Translations under genes and position numbers: made by a program
Notes under the pieces: model-generated
What the model saw: only the letters and a program-made list of their open reading frames with translations
Database searches by the model: none
Told to the model about the DNA's origin: nothing
Assembly: GCA_943324395.2 (NCBI GenBank)
Contig: CALPLL020000078.1
Coordinates: forward strand, 1 to 7,780
Length of the DNA stretch: 7,780 nucleotides
From: Rhizobium sp. Q54
Lineage (GTDB): Bacteria > Bacteroidota > Bacteroidia > Flavobacteriales > Flavobacteriaceae
Reading direction: 5' to 3'
Part shown: in pieces, positions 1 to 7,128 of the stretch
How the letters are laid out: every line of letters starts with the position of its first letter
How positions within the stretch are numbered: the stretch's first letter is position 1

Positions 1-283
1 ATTTTCCATCTGGAGATACATTTTTATCAGCCAATAAAGATTTGTAATCGGAAATTTCAACAGCATTTCCGCCATTTACAGGAACAGAATAATACTTAGA
101 ATTCGATTTATTTTCTTCTACCGAAGGCGTTGAAACCTTATAAATAATATTTTTTTCGTCTTTAGAAATTCCTAATGGAGAAATTCTACCCAATTTCCAA
201 AGTAATTCAGGCGACATAACAATTTGAGCTACAACCCCATTTACACTCATAGTAATTAAAGTTAAAATCAGTAATTTTTTCAT
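1..283 (-). CDS. S9-family serine peptidase, exported, N-terminal part only
   Basis: This gene runs leftward off the window, so only the first 94 codons are visible. The ATG (complement of 281-283) opens a signal peptide, MKKLLILTLITMSVNGVVAQ, with a basic start, a hydrophobic core and the V-x-A|Q cleavage pattern common in flavobacteria. The mature start, reading MSPELLWKLGRISPLGISKD, resembles the entry to the beta-propeller of Bacteroidota S9 (prolyl oligopeptidase/acylaminoacyl-peptidase type) enzymes. It is followed by propeller-like text (KNIIYKVSTP, YYSVPVNGG, then VSPDGK at the edge). The protein is expected to cleave short peptides in the periplasm or outside the cell. The catalytic Ser-Asp-His domain lies outside the window, so the class rests on the N-terminus alone. 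The start has no clear Shine-Dalgarno sequence and is divergent from the flavoenzyme gene. Confidence 0.75.
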   Translation of the reverse strand, partial: MKKLLILTLITMSVNGVVAQIVMSPELLWKLGRISPLGISKDEKNIIYKVSTPSVEENKSNSKYYSVPVNGGNAVEISDYKSLLADKNVSPDGK

Positions 284-418
284 AGTTATAATTATTTTTC
301 AAGGTTTAAAAGTACTCAATTTTTCTAATATATTTATTTTCTGATTATCTAAAAGTAGGGTTTAGCGATTAACATTATATTTATTTAACAAGATTAATTA
401 CATTTGAAATAAAAAAAG
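284..418. other. Divergent intergenic spacer
   Basis: This 135-bp, very AT-rich gap lies between two divergent genes and should hold both promoters. The rightward one has a good -7 match (399-406). For the leftward gene I see only imperfect matches: TAAAAGTA occurs twice (307-314 and 350-357), which reads TACTTTTA on the minus strand and is one base off TAnnTTTG. No ORF, hairpin or RNA gene was recognised here. Confidence 0.6.
399..406 (+). promoter_or_regulatory. Bacteroidota-type -7 promoter element for the flavoenzyme-mtgA operon
   Basis: TACATTTG matches the Bacteroidota -7 consensus TAnnTTTG exactly. It ends 12 bp before the ATG at 419, which would place transcription start about 5-8 nt before the start codon and give a very short leader. 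No convincing -33 TTG was found about 20 bp upstream, so the match rests on one element. Confidence 0.5.
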
Positions 419-1531
419 ATGCAGCTCAGTTATTGGGAAATAAAAAATTGGTTTACCAATGTTGATTATACCGTTGTAGGAAGTGGTATTGTTGGGCTTC
501 ACGCCGCATTACGACTTCGAGAGCGATTCCCAAAAAGTAAAATAATTGTACTTGAAAAAGGTGTTTTACCTCAAGGCGCAAGTACTAAAAACGCTGGTTT
601 TGCCTGTTTTGGAAGCTTGTCTGAAATTATAGATGACCTAAAATCCCATTCGGAAGAGGAAGTGATTAATTTGATTCAAAAACGCTGGGAAGGACTAAAA
701 TTATTACGAAAACGTATCGGCGATGAAAAATTAGATTTCAAGCCTTTTGGCGGATACGAGTTGTTTTTAAAAGAACACGAATCGGATTATTTGGAATGTA
801 TCAATAAACTTTCTTTTATTAATGAAATTTTGCAACCCCTATTTAAAGCCGATGTTTATTCTAAAGAAATGGATCGATTTGGATTTAATGGAATATTTGA
901 AAGTGTAATTTTCAATCCATTTGAGGGCCAAATAGACACCGGAAATATGATGCAAGAATTATTAAAACAAGCTGCTGCAAATGATATTTTGATTTTGAAC
1001 CAACAAAAAGTGACTTCATTTAATGACAATGGAACCAATGCTGAGGTGGCACTTGGAGATTTTTCTTTCAAAACCAAAAAGCTATTATTTGCCACCAATG
1101 GATTCGCCTCAGAACTCACCAAAGGCGAAGTTAAACCAGCACGAGCACAAGTTTTAATAACCCATCCTATACCCAACTTACATATAAAAGGAACCTTTCA
1201 TTTTGATAAAGGCTATTATTATTTTAGAAATATTGGCGATAGAATCCTTTTTGGCGGAGGCCGAAACTTGGATTTTCAAGGCGAAGCAACCGATGAATTT
1301 GGCGAAACGCAATTAATTCAAAACCATTTGGAAATGCTATTAAAAGAAGTAATTTTACCAAATCAAGAAATTAAAATTGATCATCGTTGGAGCGGAATTA
1401 TGGGGCTTGGTGCTTCAAAAAATCCAATCGTGGAGCCTGTATCTAATAATGTATTTTGTGGCGTACGATTAGGCGGAATGGGAGTTGCAATTGGTAGTTT
1501 AATAGGCACTGAATTGGCCGATTTAATATAA
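419..1531 (+). CDS. FAD-dependent oxidoreductase of the DAO (D-amino-acid oxidase) family
   Basis: The protein has 370 residues, a normal length for a DAO-family flavoenzyme. The N-terminal Rossmann fold is clear: the strand DYTVV leads into GSGIVG (residues 21-26, the GxGxxG dinucleotide loop), and the second strand KIIVLE ends in Glu46, expected to bind the FAD ribose. GASTKNAGFACFGS (53-66) is the conserved segment near the flavin seen in glycine-oxidase/YurR-like members. The C-terminal GVRLGGMGVAIGS (about 348-360) closes the FAD site. There is no signal peptide, so the enzyme is probably cytoplasmic and would oxidise an amine or amino acid, passing electrons to oxygen or another acceptor. 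The substrate cannot be read from the sequence. It is the first gene of a tight operon with mtgA. The start is supported by the promoter match just upstream and by the short distance to the Rossmann strand. Confidence 0.85.
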   Translation: MQLSYWEIKNWFTNVDYTVVGSGIVGLHAALRLRERFPKSKIIVLEKGVLPQGASTKNAGFACFGSLSEIIDDLKSHSEEEVINLIQKRWEGLKLLRKRIGDEKLDFKPFGGYELFLKEHESDYLECINKLSFINEILQPLFKADVYSKEMDRFGFNGIFESVIFNPFEGQIDTGNMMQELLKQAAANDILILNQQKVTSFNDNGTNAEVALGDFSFKTKKLLFATNGFASELTKGEVKPARAQVLITHPIPNLHIKGTFHFDKGYYYFRNIGDRILFGGGRNLDFQGEATDEFGETQLIQNHLEMLLKEVILPNQEIKIDHRWSGIMGLGASKNPIVEPVSNNVFCGVRLGGMGVAIGSLIGTELADLI

Positions 1532-1536
1532 TTTAT

Positions 1537-2217
1537 ATGTGGAAAAAATTTACTCGGATAGTATTTAGAGTCTTTCTTTGGTTTTTAGGAATTTCAATAG
1601 GTTTGGTTATAGTATTCAAATTTGTTCCAGTTCCATTCACCCCTTTAATGGTTACTAGAGCAATTGAAATGAAATTTAACGGAAAAGAAATGGTTTGCAA
1701 TCATGACTGGGTCCCTATTGAAGACATTTCCAAAAACCTACAAAAAGCAGTAATTGCAAGCGAAGATGGGACTTTTTTAAAACACCACGGATTTGATTTT
1801 GTTGCTTTGAAAATGGCTATGAAAAACAATCAAAAAGGCAAAAAAATCAAAGGAGGAAGCACCATTTCACAACAAACCGCAAAAAACGTTTTTCTTTGGC
1901 AAGGAAGGAGTTATATCCGAAAAGGTTTTGAAGCTTATTTCACCGTTTTAATTGAATTAATTTGGGGTAAAGAAAGGATCATGGAAATCTATTTAAATTC
2001 AATTGAAATGGGCGACGGAATTTATGGAGCACAAGCCGCAACCGAATATTGGTATAGAAAAGGTTCGTCTAGCCTTTCACTTAGAGAAGCTGCCGGAATT
2101 GCCGCAATTCTTCCCAATCCAAGAAAATATAAAGCGACCAATTCCACGGTTTATATCAATAAGCGAAAAGATAGAATTGTAAGGGTAATGCGTCATTTAG
2201 GGAAAATAGAATATTAA
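1537..2217 (+). CDS. mtgA: Monofunctional biosynthetic peptidoglycan transglycosylase
   Basis: This is a GT51 glycosyltransferase that polymerises lipid II into glycan strands at the outer face of the inner membrane. It has 226 residues, close to E. coli MtgA and far too short for a penicillin-binding transpeptidase domain. There is one N-terminal membrane segment (about residues 10-30). All GT51 motifs are present: SEDGTFLKHHG (75-85) with the catalytic Glu76, GGSTISQQTAKN (106-117), RKGFEAYF (128-135) with the second conserved Glu132, KERIMEIYLN (145-154), and EMGDGIYGAQAATEYWY (157-173). The ending AAILPNPRKYKA is also typical. It starts 5 bp after the flavoenzyme stop, so the two are almost certainly co-transcribed, and a strong terminator follows directly. 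The family assignment is secure. Confidence 0.95.
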   Translation: MWKKFTRIVFRVFLWFLGISIGLVIVFKFVPVPFTPLMVTRAIEMKFNGKEMVCNHDWVPIEDISKNLQKAVIASEDGTFLKHHGFDFVALKMAMKNNQKGKKIKGGSTISQQTAKNVFLWQGRSYIRKGFEAYFTVLIELIWGKERIMEIYLNSIEMGDGIYGAQAATEYWYRKGSSSLSLREAAGIAAILPNPRKYKATNSTVYINKRKDRIVRVMRHLGKIEY

Positions 2218-2254
2218 AAAAAGCAGACTAATCAAAAACTAGTCTGCTTTTTTT
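2216..2254. terminator. Bidirectional rho-independent terminator between convergent genes
   Basis: The perfect 8-bp stem GCAGACTA (2223-2230) / TAGTCTGC (2240-2247) encloses a 9-nt loop. It is flanked by a run of seven A on the left (2216-2222) and eight T on the right (2248-2255), which can extend the stem. Read rightward it gives a hairpin plus U-tract for mtgA, with the A-run beginning inside the mtgA stop codon. Read leftward it does the same for the prolyl oligopeptidase gene, whose stop lies 16 bp away. Confidence 0.92.
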
Positions 2255-2270
2255 TGAACTTGATTTTTAA

Positions 2271-4385
2271 TTATGGTAAGCTATTAAACCCCATGTTAAA
2301 TAGCGTAAACGCTTGAATATCAGAAGCTTCATCAATAGTTTTTGAAACCGGTTTTCCAGCTCCGTGTCCCGCATTGGTTTCTATTCGAATTAAAACTGGG
2401 TTTGTTCCCGCTTGTTTTGCTTGTAATTCGGATGCAAATTTAAAACTATGCGCCGGTACCACACGATCATCATGATCTCCAGTTGTTACCAAAGTAGCAG
2501 GATATTTTGTACCCATTTTTACATTTTGAACAGGAGAATAACCTTTGATATACTCAAACATTTCTTTTGAATCTTCAGCAGTTCCATAATCATAAGCCCA
2601 TCCAGCTCCTGCGGTAAACGTATGATAACGCAGCATATCTAGTACTCCCACAGCCGGAAGAGCGACCTTCATTAATTCCGGTTTTTGTGTCATTACTGCT
2701 CCAACCAATAATCCGCCGTTGGAACCACCTTTAATAGCTAAGTAATCAGAAGACGTGAATTTTACGGCAATTAAATATTGTGCCGCAGCAATAAAATCAT
2801 CAAATACATTTTGCTTTCGAAGCTTGGTTCCTGCATCATGCCATTTTTTACCGTATTCTCCACCGCCACGAAGATTAGCAACAGCATAAATACCCCCCAT
2901 TTCCAACCAAACGGCGTTGGCAACACTAAAACTTGGCGTTAAGCTAATATTGAAACCGCCATAACCATAAAGAATTGTCGGGTTCTTTCCGTTTATTTTT
3001 AATCCCTTTTTGTGGGTAATAATCATTGGAATTTTGGTTCCATCCTTTGAAGTATAAAAGACTTGTGTTGAAATATAATTTTCACTTTTGAAATCTACCA
3101 CAGGTTTTTTATAAACCGAAGCCTTGCCATCTTTAGGATTGAAACTGTAAATAGTTGCCGGAGTTGTATAATTTGTAAAAGAAAAATACAATTCGGTATC
3201 TTTTGCTTTTCCGCCAAAACCAGAAGCGGTTCCAATACCTGGAAGAGCTACCTCGCGAATTAAGGTTCCTTTAAAATCATATTGTTTTACTAACGAAATA
3301 GCATCTTTCATGTAAGTTGCAAAAATATATCCTGCTCCGGTACTTGGCGATAACACATTGTCTGTTTCAGGTATAAAATCAAACCAGTTTTCAGAGCCTG
3401 GATTACTTGCATCTACACTTACAATTCTTTTGTTAGGAGCATTTATATTGGTAAGGATAAACAATTTTGAACCTAAATTATCAATCACATCAACATCAAA
3501 ATCAAAATTGCTTACAATAGGAATAATTTTAGAATTAGGGGTGTTCAAGTCTTTTAAATACAATTCGTTACCTGAGGTAGAATTTGCTGCAGAAATAAAC
3601 AAATAGCGATCGTCTTCAGAAACACTTCCGCTCACATAGCGACGTTTTTCCTTGTCGCCAAAGATTACTAAATCTGTTTTTTGGGCTGTTCCTAATAGGT
3701 GAAAATACAATTTGTGTTCGTCGGTTTTAGCCGAAAGCTCACTCCCTTTTGGCTTTTCATAACTAGAATAAAAAATCCCATCATTTCCCTTCCAAGAAAG
3801 TCCGCTAAATTTAACATCAATAAGGCGAGTATCAATTTCTTTTTTTGTTTTGGCATCAATAAAAATTACCGTTCTCCAATCACTTCCTGCTTTAGAAATG
3901 GAATAGGCAACCTTAGATCCATCTTTAGAAAAACTCAATCCATCAAGAGATGTTGTAGCGTCTTTTGAAAAAGTATTAGGATCTAAAAAAACCTCTTCTT
4001 TTCCAGATTTATCTGTTCTGTATAATACCGATTGGTTTTGAAGCCCATTGTTTTTATAGAAATAAGTGTATTCTCCTTCTTTGAATGGAGCAGAAATTTT
4101 TTCATAATTCCATAGTTTTTCCATTCGTTCTTTGATCTTATTTCTAAATGGAATTTTAGATAAATAATCAAATGTTATTTTGTTTTCTTCTTTAACCCAA
4201 GCTGCTGTTTCCGAAGATTTGTCGTCTTCTAACCATCGATAAGGATCATTAACTTCAGCACCAAAATAACTATCAACGGTTGCTGTTTTCTTAGTTTCTG
4301 GGTAGGTTAATGGTTCCATTTTTTGATTTTGACAAAATGAGGCAATAGAAGTAGTTATCACCATTACTGAAATTATTTTTTTCAT
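2271..4385 (-). CDS. Prolyl oligopeptidase (S9A), exported
   Basis: The 704-residue serine peptidase would cleave short peptides after proline. After a signal peptide (about 1-18, ending ASFCQ) comes the S9A N-terminal signature [19 protein letters not shown] (36-54). A seven-bladed beta-propeller follows (about 90-430), which restricts access to small peptides, and then the alpha/beta hydrolase domain (about 440-704). The catalytic triad is visible: Ser555 in GGSNGG (553-558), Asp640 in DHDDRVVP (637-644) and His674 in NAGHGAGKP. The [14 protein letters not shown] segment (503-516) is also diagnostic. The length fits bacterial prolyl endopeptidases plus a signal peptide. The Cys18 near the cleavage site is unusual, but Phe17 before it makes a lipobox unlikely. 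The gene has its own promoter match 17 bp upstream and ends at the shared terminator, so it is probably a single-gene unit. Confidence 0.95.
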   Translation of the reverse strand: MKKIISVMVITTSIASFCQNQKMEPLTYPETKKTATVDSYFGAEVNDPYRWLEDDKSSETAAWVKEENKITFDYLSKIPFRNKIKERMEKLWNYEKISAPFKEGEYTYFYKNNGLQNQSVLYRTDKSGKEEVFLDPNTFSKDATTSLDGLSFSKDGSKVAYSISKAGSDWRTVIFIDAKTKKEIDTRLIDVKFSGLSWKGNDGIFYSSYEKPKGSELSAKTDEHKLYFHLLGTAQKTDLVIFGDKEKRRYVSGSVSEDDRYLFISAANSTSGNELYLKDLNTPNSKIIPIVSNFDFDVDVIDNLGSKLFILTNINAPNKRIVSVDASNPGSENWFDFIPETDNVLSPSTGAGYIFATYMKDAISLVKQYDFKGTLIREVALPGIGTASGFGGKAKDTELYFSFTNYTTPATIYSFNPKDGKASVYKKPVVDFKSENYISTQVFYTSKDGTKIPMIITHKKGLKINGKNPTILYGYGGFNISLTPSFSVANAVWLEMGGIYAVANLRGGGEYGKKWHDAGTKLRKQNVFDDFIAAAQYLIAVKFTSSDYLAIKGGSNGGLLVGAVMTQKPELMKVALPAVGVLDMLRYHTFTAGAGWAYDYGTAEDSKEMFEYIKGYSPVQNVKMGTKYPATLVTTGDHDDRVVPAHSFKFASELQAKQAGTNPVLIRIETNAGHGAGKPVSKTIDEASDIQAFTLFNMGFNSLP

Positions 4386-4402
4386 ATGAGATTAGTTTTA
4401 CA

Positions 4403-4410
4403 CAAAAATA
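4403..4410 (-). promoter_or_regulatory. Bacteroidota-type -7 promoter element for the prolyl oligopeptidase gene
   Basis: On the minus strand this reads TATTTTTG, an exact match to TAnnTTTG. It ends 17 bp before the ATG, which implies a leader of about 10 nt. It lies in the 70-bp gap after the TonB-dependent receptor gene. I found no clear -33 TTG and no strong terminator for the receptor gene in the gap, so read-through from upstream is also possible. Confidence 0.45.
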
Positions 4411-4455
4411 GGGAGTTTATTATTAATAAAATATATTTAATTGCGATGTATATTT

Positions 4456-6675
4456 TTATAAACTAAAATTGATTCCCAAAACGATATTTCTTCCAATATT
4501 TGGAATATCGTCATTTTTTAATCTTGACAAATGGGCAATATAGCTTTTGTTAAAGAGATTATTTCCATTGATATTAAAGTTAAAATGGGCTTTCCTAATA
4601 TTTATTTGCCCTCCAATTCCAAAATTAACCAACGTATAACCACCTGAATAAGTTTCAAAACCACTAACTTTCTTTTGATCGAAAGTATTGGAAACATTTA
4701 ACGTTGCAAAGCCGTCTTTCAACCAATTTTTGACATTGAATTCAGCACGTAAGCTGTTGTTCCAATTGTTCGCAGGAATAAGCGGTAAAAAATCACTCCC
4801 GAGACCTCGAGATTGCTTTTCGCCCGTTACCGTTTCAAAACTGCTTTCAAAATGAAGCCAATCTAAAGGGTGAGGATGAAAATGAAGCCCAAATTCACCG
4901 CCATATAATTTGGCATCGGTTTGAAAATAATTAAAAACATCATATCCCGCAATAGTATTTGCCGAAGGATTTAAATAAATATAATTATTGATTTTATTGT
5001 AGAATCCGTTGGCAAAAAACTCAAAATGGCTGTTTTGATATTCTAAATTTAAATCGGTTTGCATGTTTTGCTCAGTAGATAAATTGCTATTTCCTATTTC
5101 ATAGCGATTAGCGCCTTCATGAACACCATTTGAAGTTAATTCAGCTAAATTTGGAGCTCGGAAACCAGAAGCCACATTAATTCTCAAAGTAAATTCTTTA
5201 GTTAAATTAGTTTTGTAACCTAGCGAACCATTAAAACTGTTGTAGTTTTTAACAACTGCCTCAAATGAACCTTCATCCCCTAAAACACCATAGCTTTCAG
5301 TAGTTATATTTCTATTATCGAAACGAATTCCTGCCTGTAAAACGCTTGAATTCCATTCGTAATTTGCCGTTCCAAACACACCAAAATCATTAGTTTTAGC
5401 ATTTGGGATTAGGTATTCAATTCCCGAATTTACATTGGTTTGCGCCATTCCTTGAATTCCGAAAATAGACTCTAATTTACCCGCTTTTGGCAAATGGTAT
5501 TTCAAATTATAATTCAAAGTATTTAATTTCATTTTCAAATTTGCAACTTCACTATCCTCAAATTCGCTTCGGTTATTGGAGATAAATCCCAGATCAATAT
5601 CTAGTTTAGAGGTATTGAAAAACAAGGTAGAATTTAAACTTAAAAGATGATTGGTAACCGCTTGTTTTGGATATTCGGGAGTTGAACTTGAAGTTTGTTC
5701 GGCAATTCCATTTTCAGGAATTCCTAAATCCAATTTGTTAAAATTATATCTTAAAACGGATGAAAATATTGAGTTGCTATAACCAATTCCCGTTTTTAAA
5801 TCACTTTCATTAAATCTTGTATTGGCCACCCGATTTCCATCTGCAATTTTATAATCAGAATGAAAACTATTACTTCCACGAACTAAATATTTCCAATTTT
5901 CGGATGAAACTTTTGATCCCAAAGTAGTGTTGCTTCCCAATGTATTTGAAAATATTTTTTGGCTAAAATCACCTTCAAAGGTATTTGATTTTGCAAATTT
6001 TTCTGGGTTAAAATAGAGAACTCCACCCAAGGCATCAGACCCATAAAGTAAGGATGCGGGTCCTTTAATAATTTCAACGCTTTCCACACCAGCATCGTTT
6101 AATCCTAATCCATGTTCATCGCCAAATTGCTGATTTTCAAGACGAACACCTTGAGAGTAAACGAGAACTCGATTGCCACTTAAACCTCGAATCACTGGCT
6201 TACCAATGGAAGCGCCTGTTGAAATTTGAGAAATTCCAGGAAGTGTTTCTAACCCTTCTATTAAGGTAACCGCCCCTTTTTGTTGTAACGATTTAATACT
6301 TTCATGGTCTACTTTCATCACATTTTGTGATTGTAATTTATGAAAAGATGTAGCCACAATTACTTCGTCCATTTGAAACAAAGTCGGCTCTAAAACGATG
6401 TCCAATTTATTCTCCCCATTTTGTAATAAAAGCGTTTTATTTTGGGATGTAAAACCGAGTAATGTATAGGTAATTTTTATAGTTCCATTGGGAACATTGT
6501 TAATTGAGTACGTCCCTTTTTCATCTGTTTCCGAACTTTTATGTAGTTCTGAAACGAATATATTTACTCCTTTTATAGGGTTATTATTTTTATCTGTAAT
6601 TTTTCCTGATATTTTATTTTGCGCATTTATAAATGCTGAAAACCCTATAAAAAGGGCAATTAGTATCTTCTTCAT
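4456..6675 (-). CDS. TonB-dependent outer-membrane receptor, probable metal or metal-complex uptake
   Basis: The 739-residue outer-membrane transporter would be energised by TonB-ExbBD. The signal peptide is residues 1-18 (FINA|QN). Next come a carboxypeptidase-regulatory-like beta-sandwich typical of Bacteroidota receptors (about 20-97, KISGKITDKNNNPIKGVNIF) and a TonB-box-like DEVIVATS (103-110). The plug domain (about 115-225) contains GKPVIRGLSGNRVLV (158-172), the GDEHG stretch (185-189) and EIIKGPASLLYGSDALGGV (201-219). The remainder is the 22-strand-type barrel, ending in NFSL. The TonB-dependent receptor family is certain. It is not a SusC protein: it is too short and no SusD partner adjoins. 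The plug style, His residues in the plug and barrel (His188, His598, His600, His602, His608) and the His/Cys-rich neighbour suggest zinc or copper rather than a siderophore, but that is inference. The ATG lies 64 bp after the small upstream gene, so the two probably share a transcript. Confidence 0.93.
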   Translation of the reverse strand: MKKILIALFIGFSAFINAQNKISGKITDKNNNPIKGVNIFVSELHKSSETDEKGTYSINNVPNGTIKITYTLLGFTSQNKTLLLQNGENKLDIVLEPTLFQMDEVIVATSFHKLQSQNVMKVDHESIKSLQQKGAVTLIEGLETLPGISQISTGASIGKPVIRGLSGNRVLVYSQGVRLENQQFGDEHGLGLNDAGVESVEIIKGPASLLYGSDALGGVLYFNPEKFAKSNTFEGDFSQKIFSNTLGSNTTLGSKVSSENWKYLVRGSNSFHSDYKIADGNRVANTRFNESDLKTGIGYSNSIFSSVLRYNFNKLDLGIPENGIAEQTSSSTPEYPKQAVTNHLLSLNSTLFFNTSKLDIDLGFISNNRSEFEDSEVANLKMKLNTLNYNLKYHLPKAGKLESIFGIQGMAQTNVNSGIEYLIPNAKTNDFGVFGTANYEWNSSVLQAGIRFDNRNITTESYGVLGDEGSFEAVVKNYNSFNGSLGYKTNLTKEFTLRINVASGFRAPNLAELTSNGVHEGANRYEIGNSNLSTEQNMQTDLNLEYQNSHFEFFANGFYNKINNYIYLNPSANTIAGYDVFNYFQTDAKLYGGEFGLHFHPHPLDWLHFESSFETVTGEKQSRGLGSDFLPLIPANNWNNSLRAEFNVKNWLKDGFATLNVSNTFDQKKVSGFETYSGGYTLVNFGIGGQINIRKAHFNFNINGNNLFNKSYIAHLSRLKNDDIPNIGRNIVLGINFSL

Positions 6676-6694
6676 CTTTATATTTTTTATGTTA

Positions 6695-6738
6695 TGATTT
6701 GATTTTTAAATCAGCATTTCCTTACTGATTTATTTCAG
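6695..6738. repeat. Cluster of TGATTT half-sites and inverted repeats in the receptor leader
   Basis: TGATTT occurs at 6695-6700 and 6700-6705 (sharing one base), as its complement AAATCA at 6708-6713, and again at 6726-6731. These form a short palindrome TGATTT-TT-AAATCA (6700-6713) and a hairpin-capable pair TAAATCAG (6707-6714) / CTGATTTA (6725-6732) with a 10-nt loop. CTGA/TCAG arms also flank 6725-6738. No T-tract follows on the minus strand, so this is not a standard terminator. It may be an operator or a leader structure affecting the receptor; its function is not known. Confidence 0.4.
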
Positions 6739-6739
6739 A

Positions 6740-7087
6740 TTACATATTAAAAAAAGGTGGGCCGCGAAGAAGATTTGAATTTTTAGTATGGGTTTTAAAA
6801 ACATCAGAATAGTAAAAACTACTCTGTGTTTTAAACGATATTTTCCGTGGTTTAAAATAAAAAGCAGAAAATGGTACTGCCGAACTGAAAGCAAATTCAC
6901 ACACAAAACAGTGTTCCAATGAATGGTGTTGGTGCGTGATTTGGTGTTTTGATGAACTTTTATGGCGACATTCTGACTCAGCTTTTTCTTTAATAAAGTG
7001 AGCATACGAATCGTGTGATTGAAACAATATTGAAAACAATATTGCAATCACTATAGAAAAATGGATAAGTATTTTATTCTTTTTCAA
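6740..7087 (-). CDS. Small exported His/Cys-rich protein, putative metal-binding partner of the receptor
   Basis: The 115-residue protein starts at TTG (complement of 7085-7087). No in-frame ATG lies between it and the upstream stop, and the only internal Met is the last residue. The start is supported by a good signal peptide: MKKNK, a hydrophobic stretch to about residue 22, and cleavage near SYA|HF (29/30). The mature part holds Cys40, His42, His48 and the cluster HQHHSLEHCFVC (52-63), giving H52, H54, H55, H59, C60 and C63, a likely metal site. The C-terminus, LLRGPPFFNM, resembles the R-[GA]-PP endings of small exported proteins encoded beside metal-related TonB receptors, for example those annotated DUF2946 in proteobacteria; this similarity is recalled, not computed. 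It precedes the receptor gene by 64 bp and follows asd by 41 bp. A role in periplasmic metal binding or sensing is inferred. No enzyme domain is visible. Confidence 0.7.
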   Translation of the reverse strand: MKKNKILIHFSIVIAILFSILFQSHDSYAHFIKEKAESECRHKSSSKHQITHQHHSLEHCFVCEFAFSSAVPFSAFYFKPRKISFKTQSSFYYSDVFKTHTKNSNLLRGPPFFNM

Positions 7088-7128
7088 CCTTCGTAATTTT
7101 ATTTATTCAATAGGTGTAAAATGGGTTA

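Noticed and set aside
307..357. Two copies of TAAAAGTA as possible leftward -7 elements for the S9 peptidase gene
   Set aside because: Each reads TACTTTTA on the minus strand, missing the final G of TAnnTTTG, and no -33 TTG sits at the right distance. They are noted in the spacer entry but not called as promoters.
3358..3968. Plus-strand frames of 82 and 89 codons antisense to the prolyl oligopeptidase gene
   Set aside because: They sit opposite a secure conserved coding sequence, have no motifs and look like translated antisense, so they are shadows.
4416..4430. TTTATT-ATT-AATAAA inverted repeat after the receptor gene
   Set aside because: The stem is pure A/T with a 3-nt loop and no T-tract. 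It is too weak to call a terminator in such AT-rich DNA.
7025..7044. Direct repeat of the palindrome CAATATTG separated by AAAA
   Set aside because: It lies inside the signal-peptide coding region and is explained by repeated Ile-Leu-Phe codons (ILFSILF), so no regulatory meaning is needed.
6730..7047. A 105-codon minus-strand frame with an ATG start, overlapping the His/Cys-rich gene
   Set aside because: It has no signal peptide, no recognisable motif and unnatural composition. The overlapping TTG-started frame has a signal peptide, a His/Cys cluster and an LRGPP ending, so this frame is a shadow.
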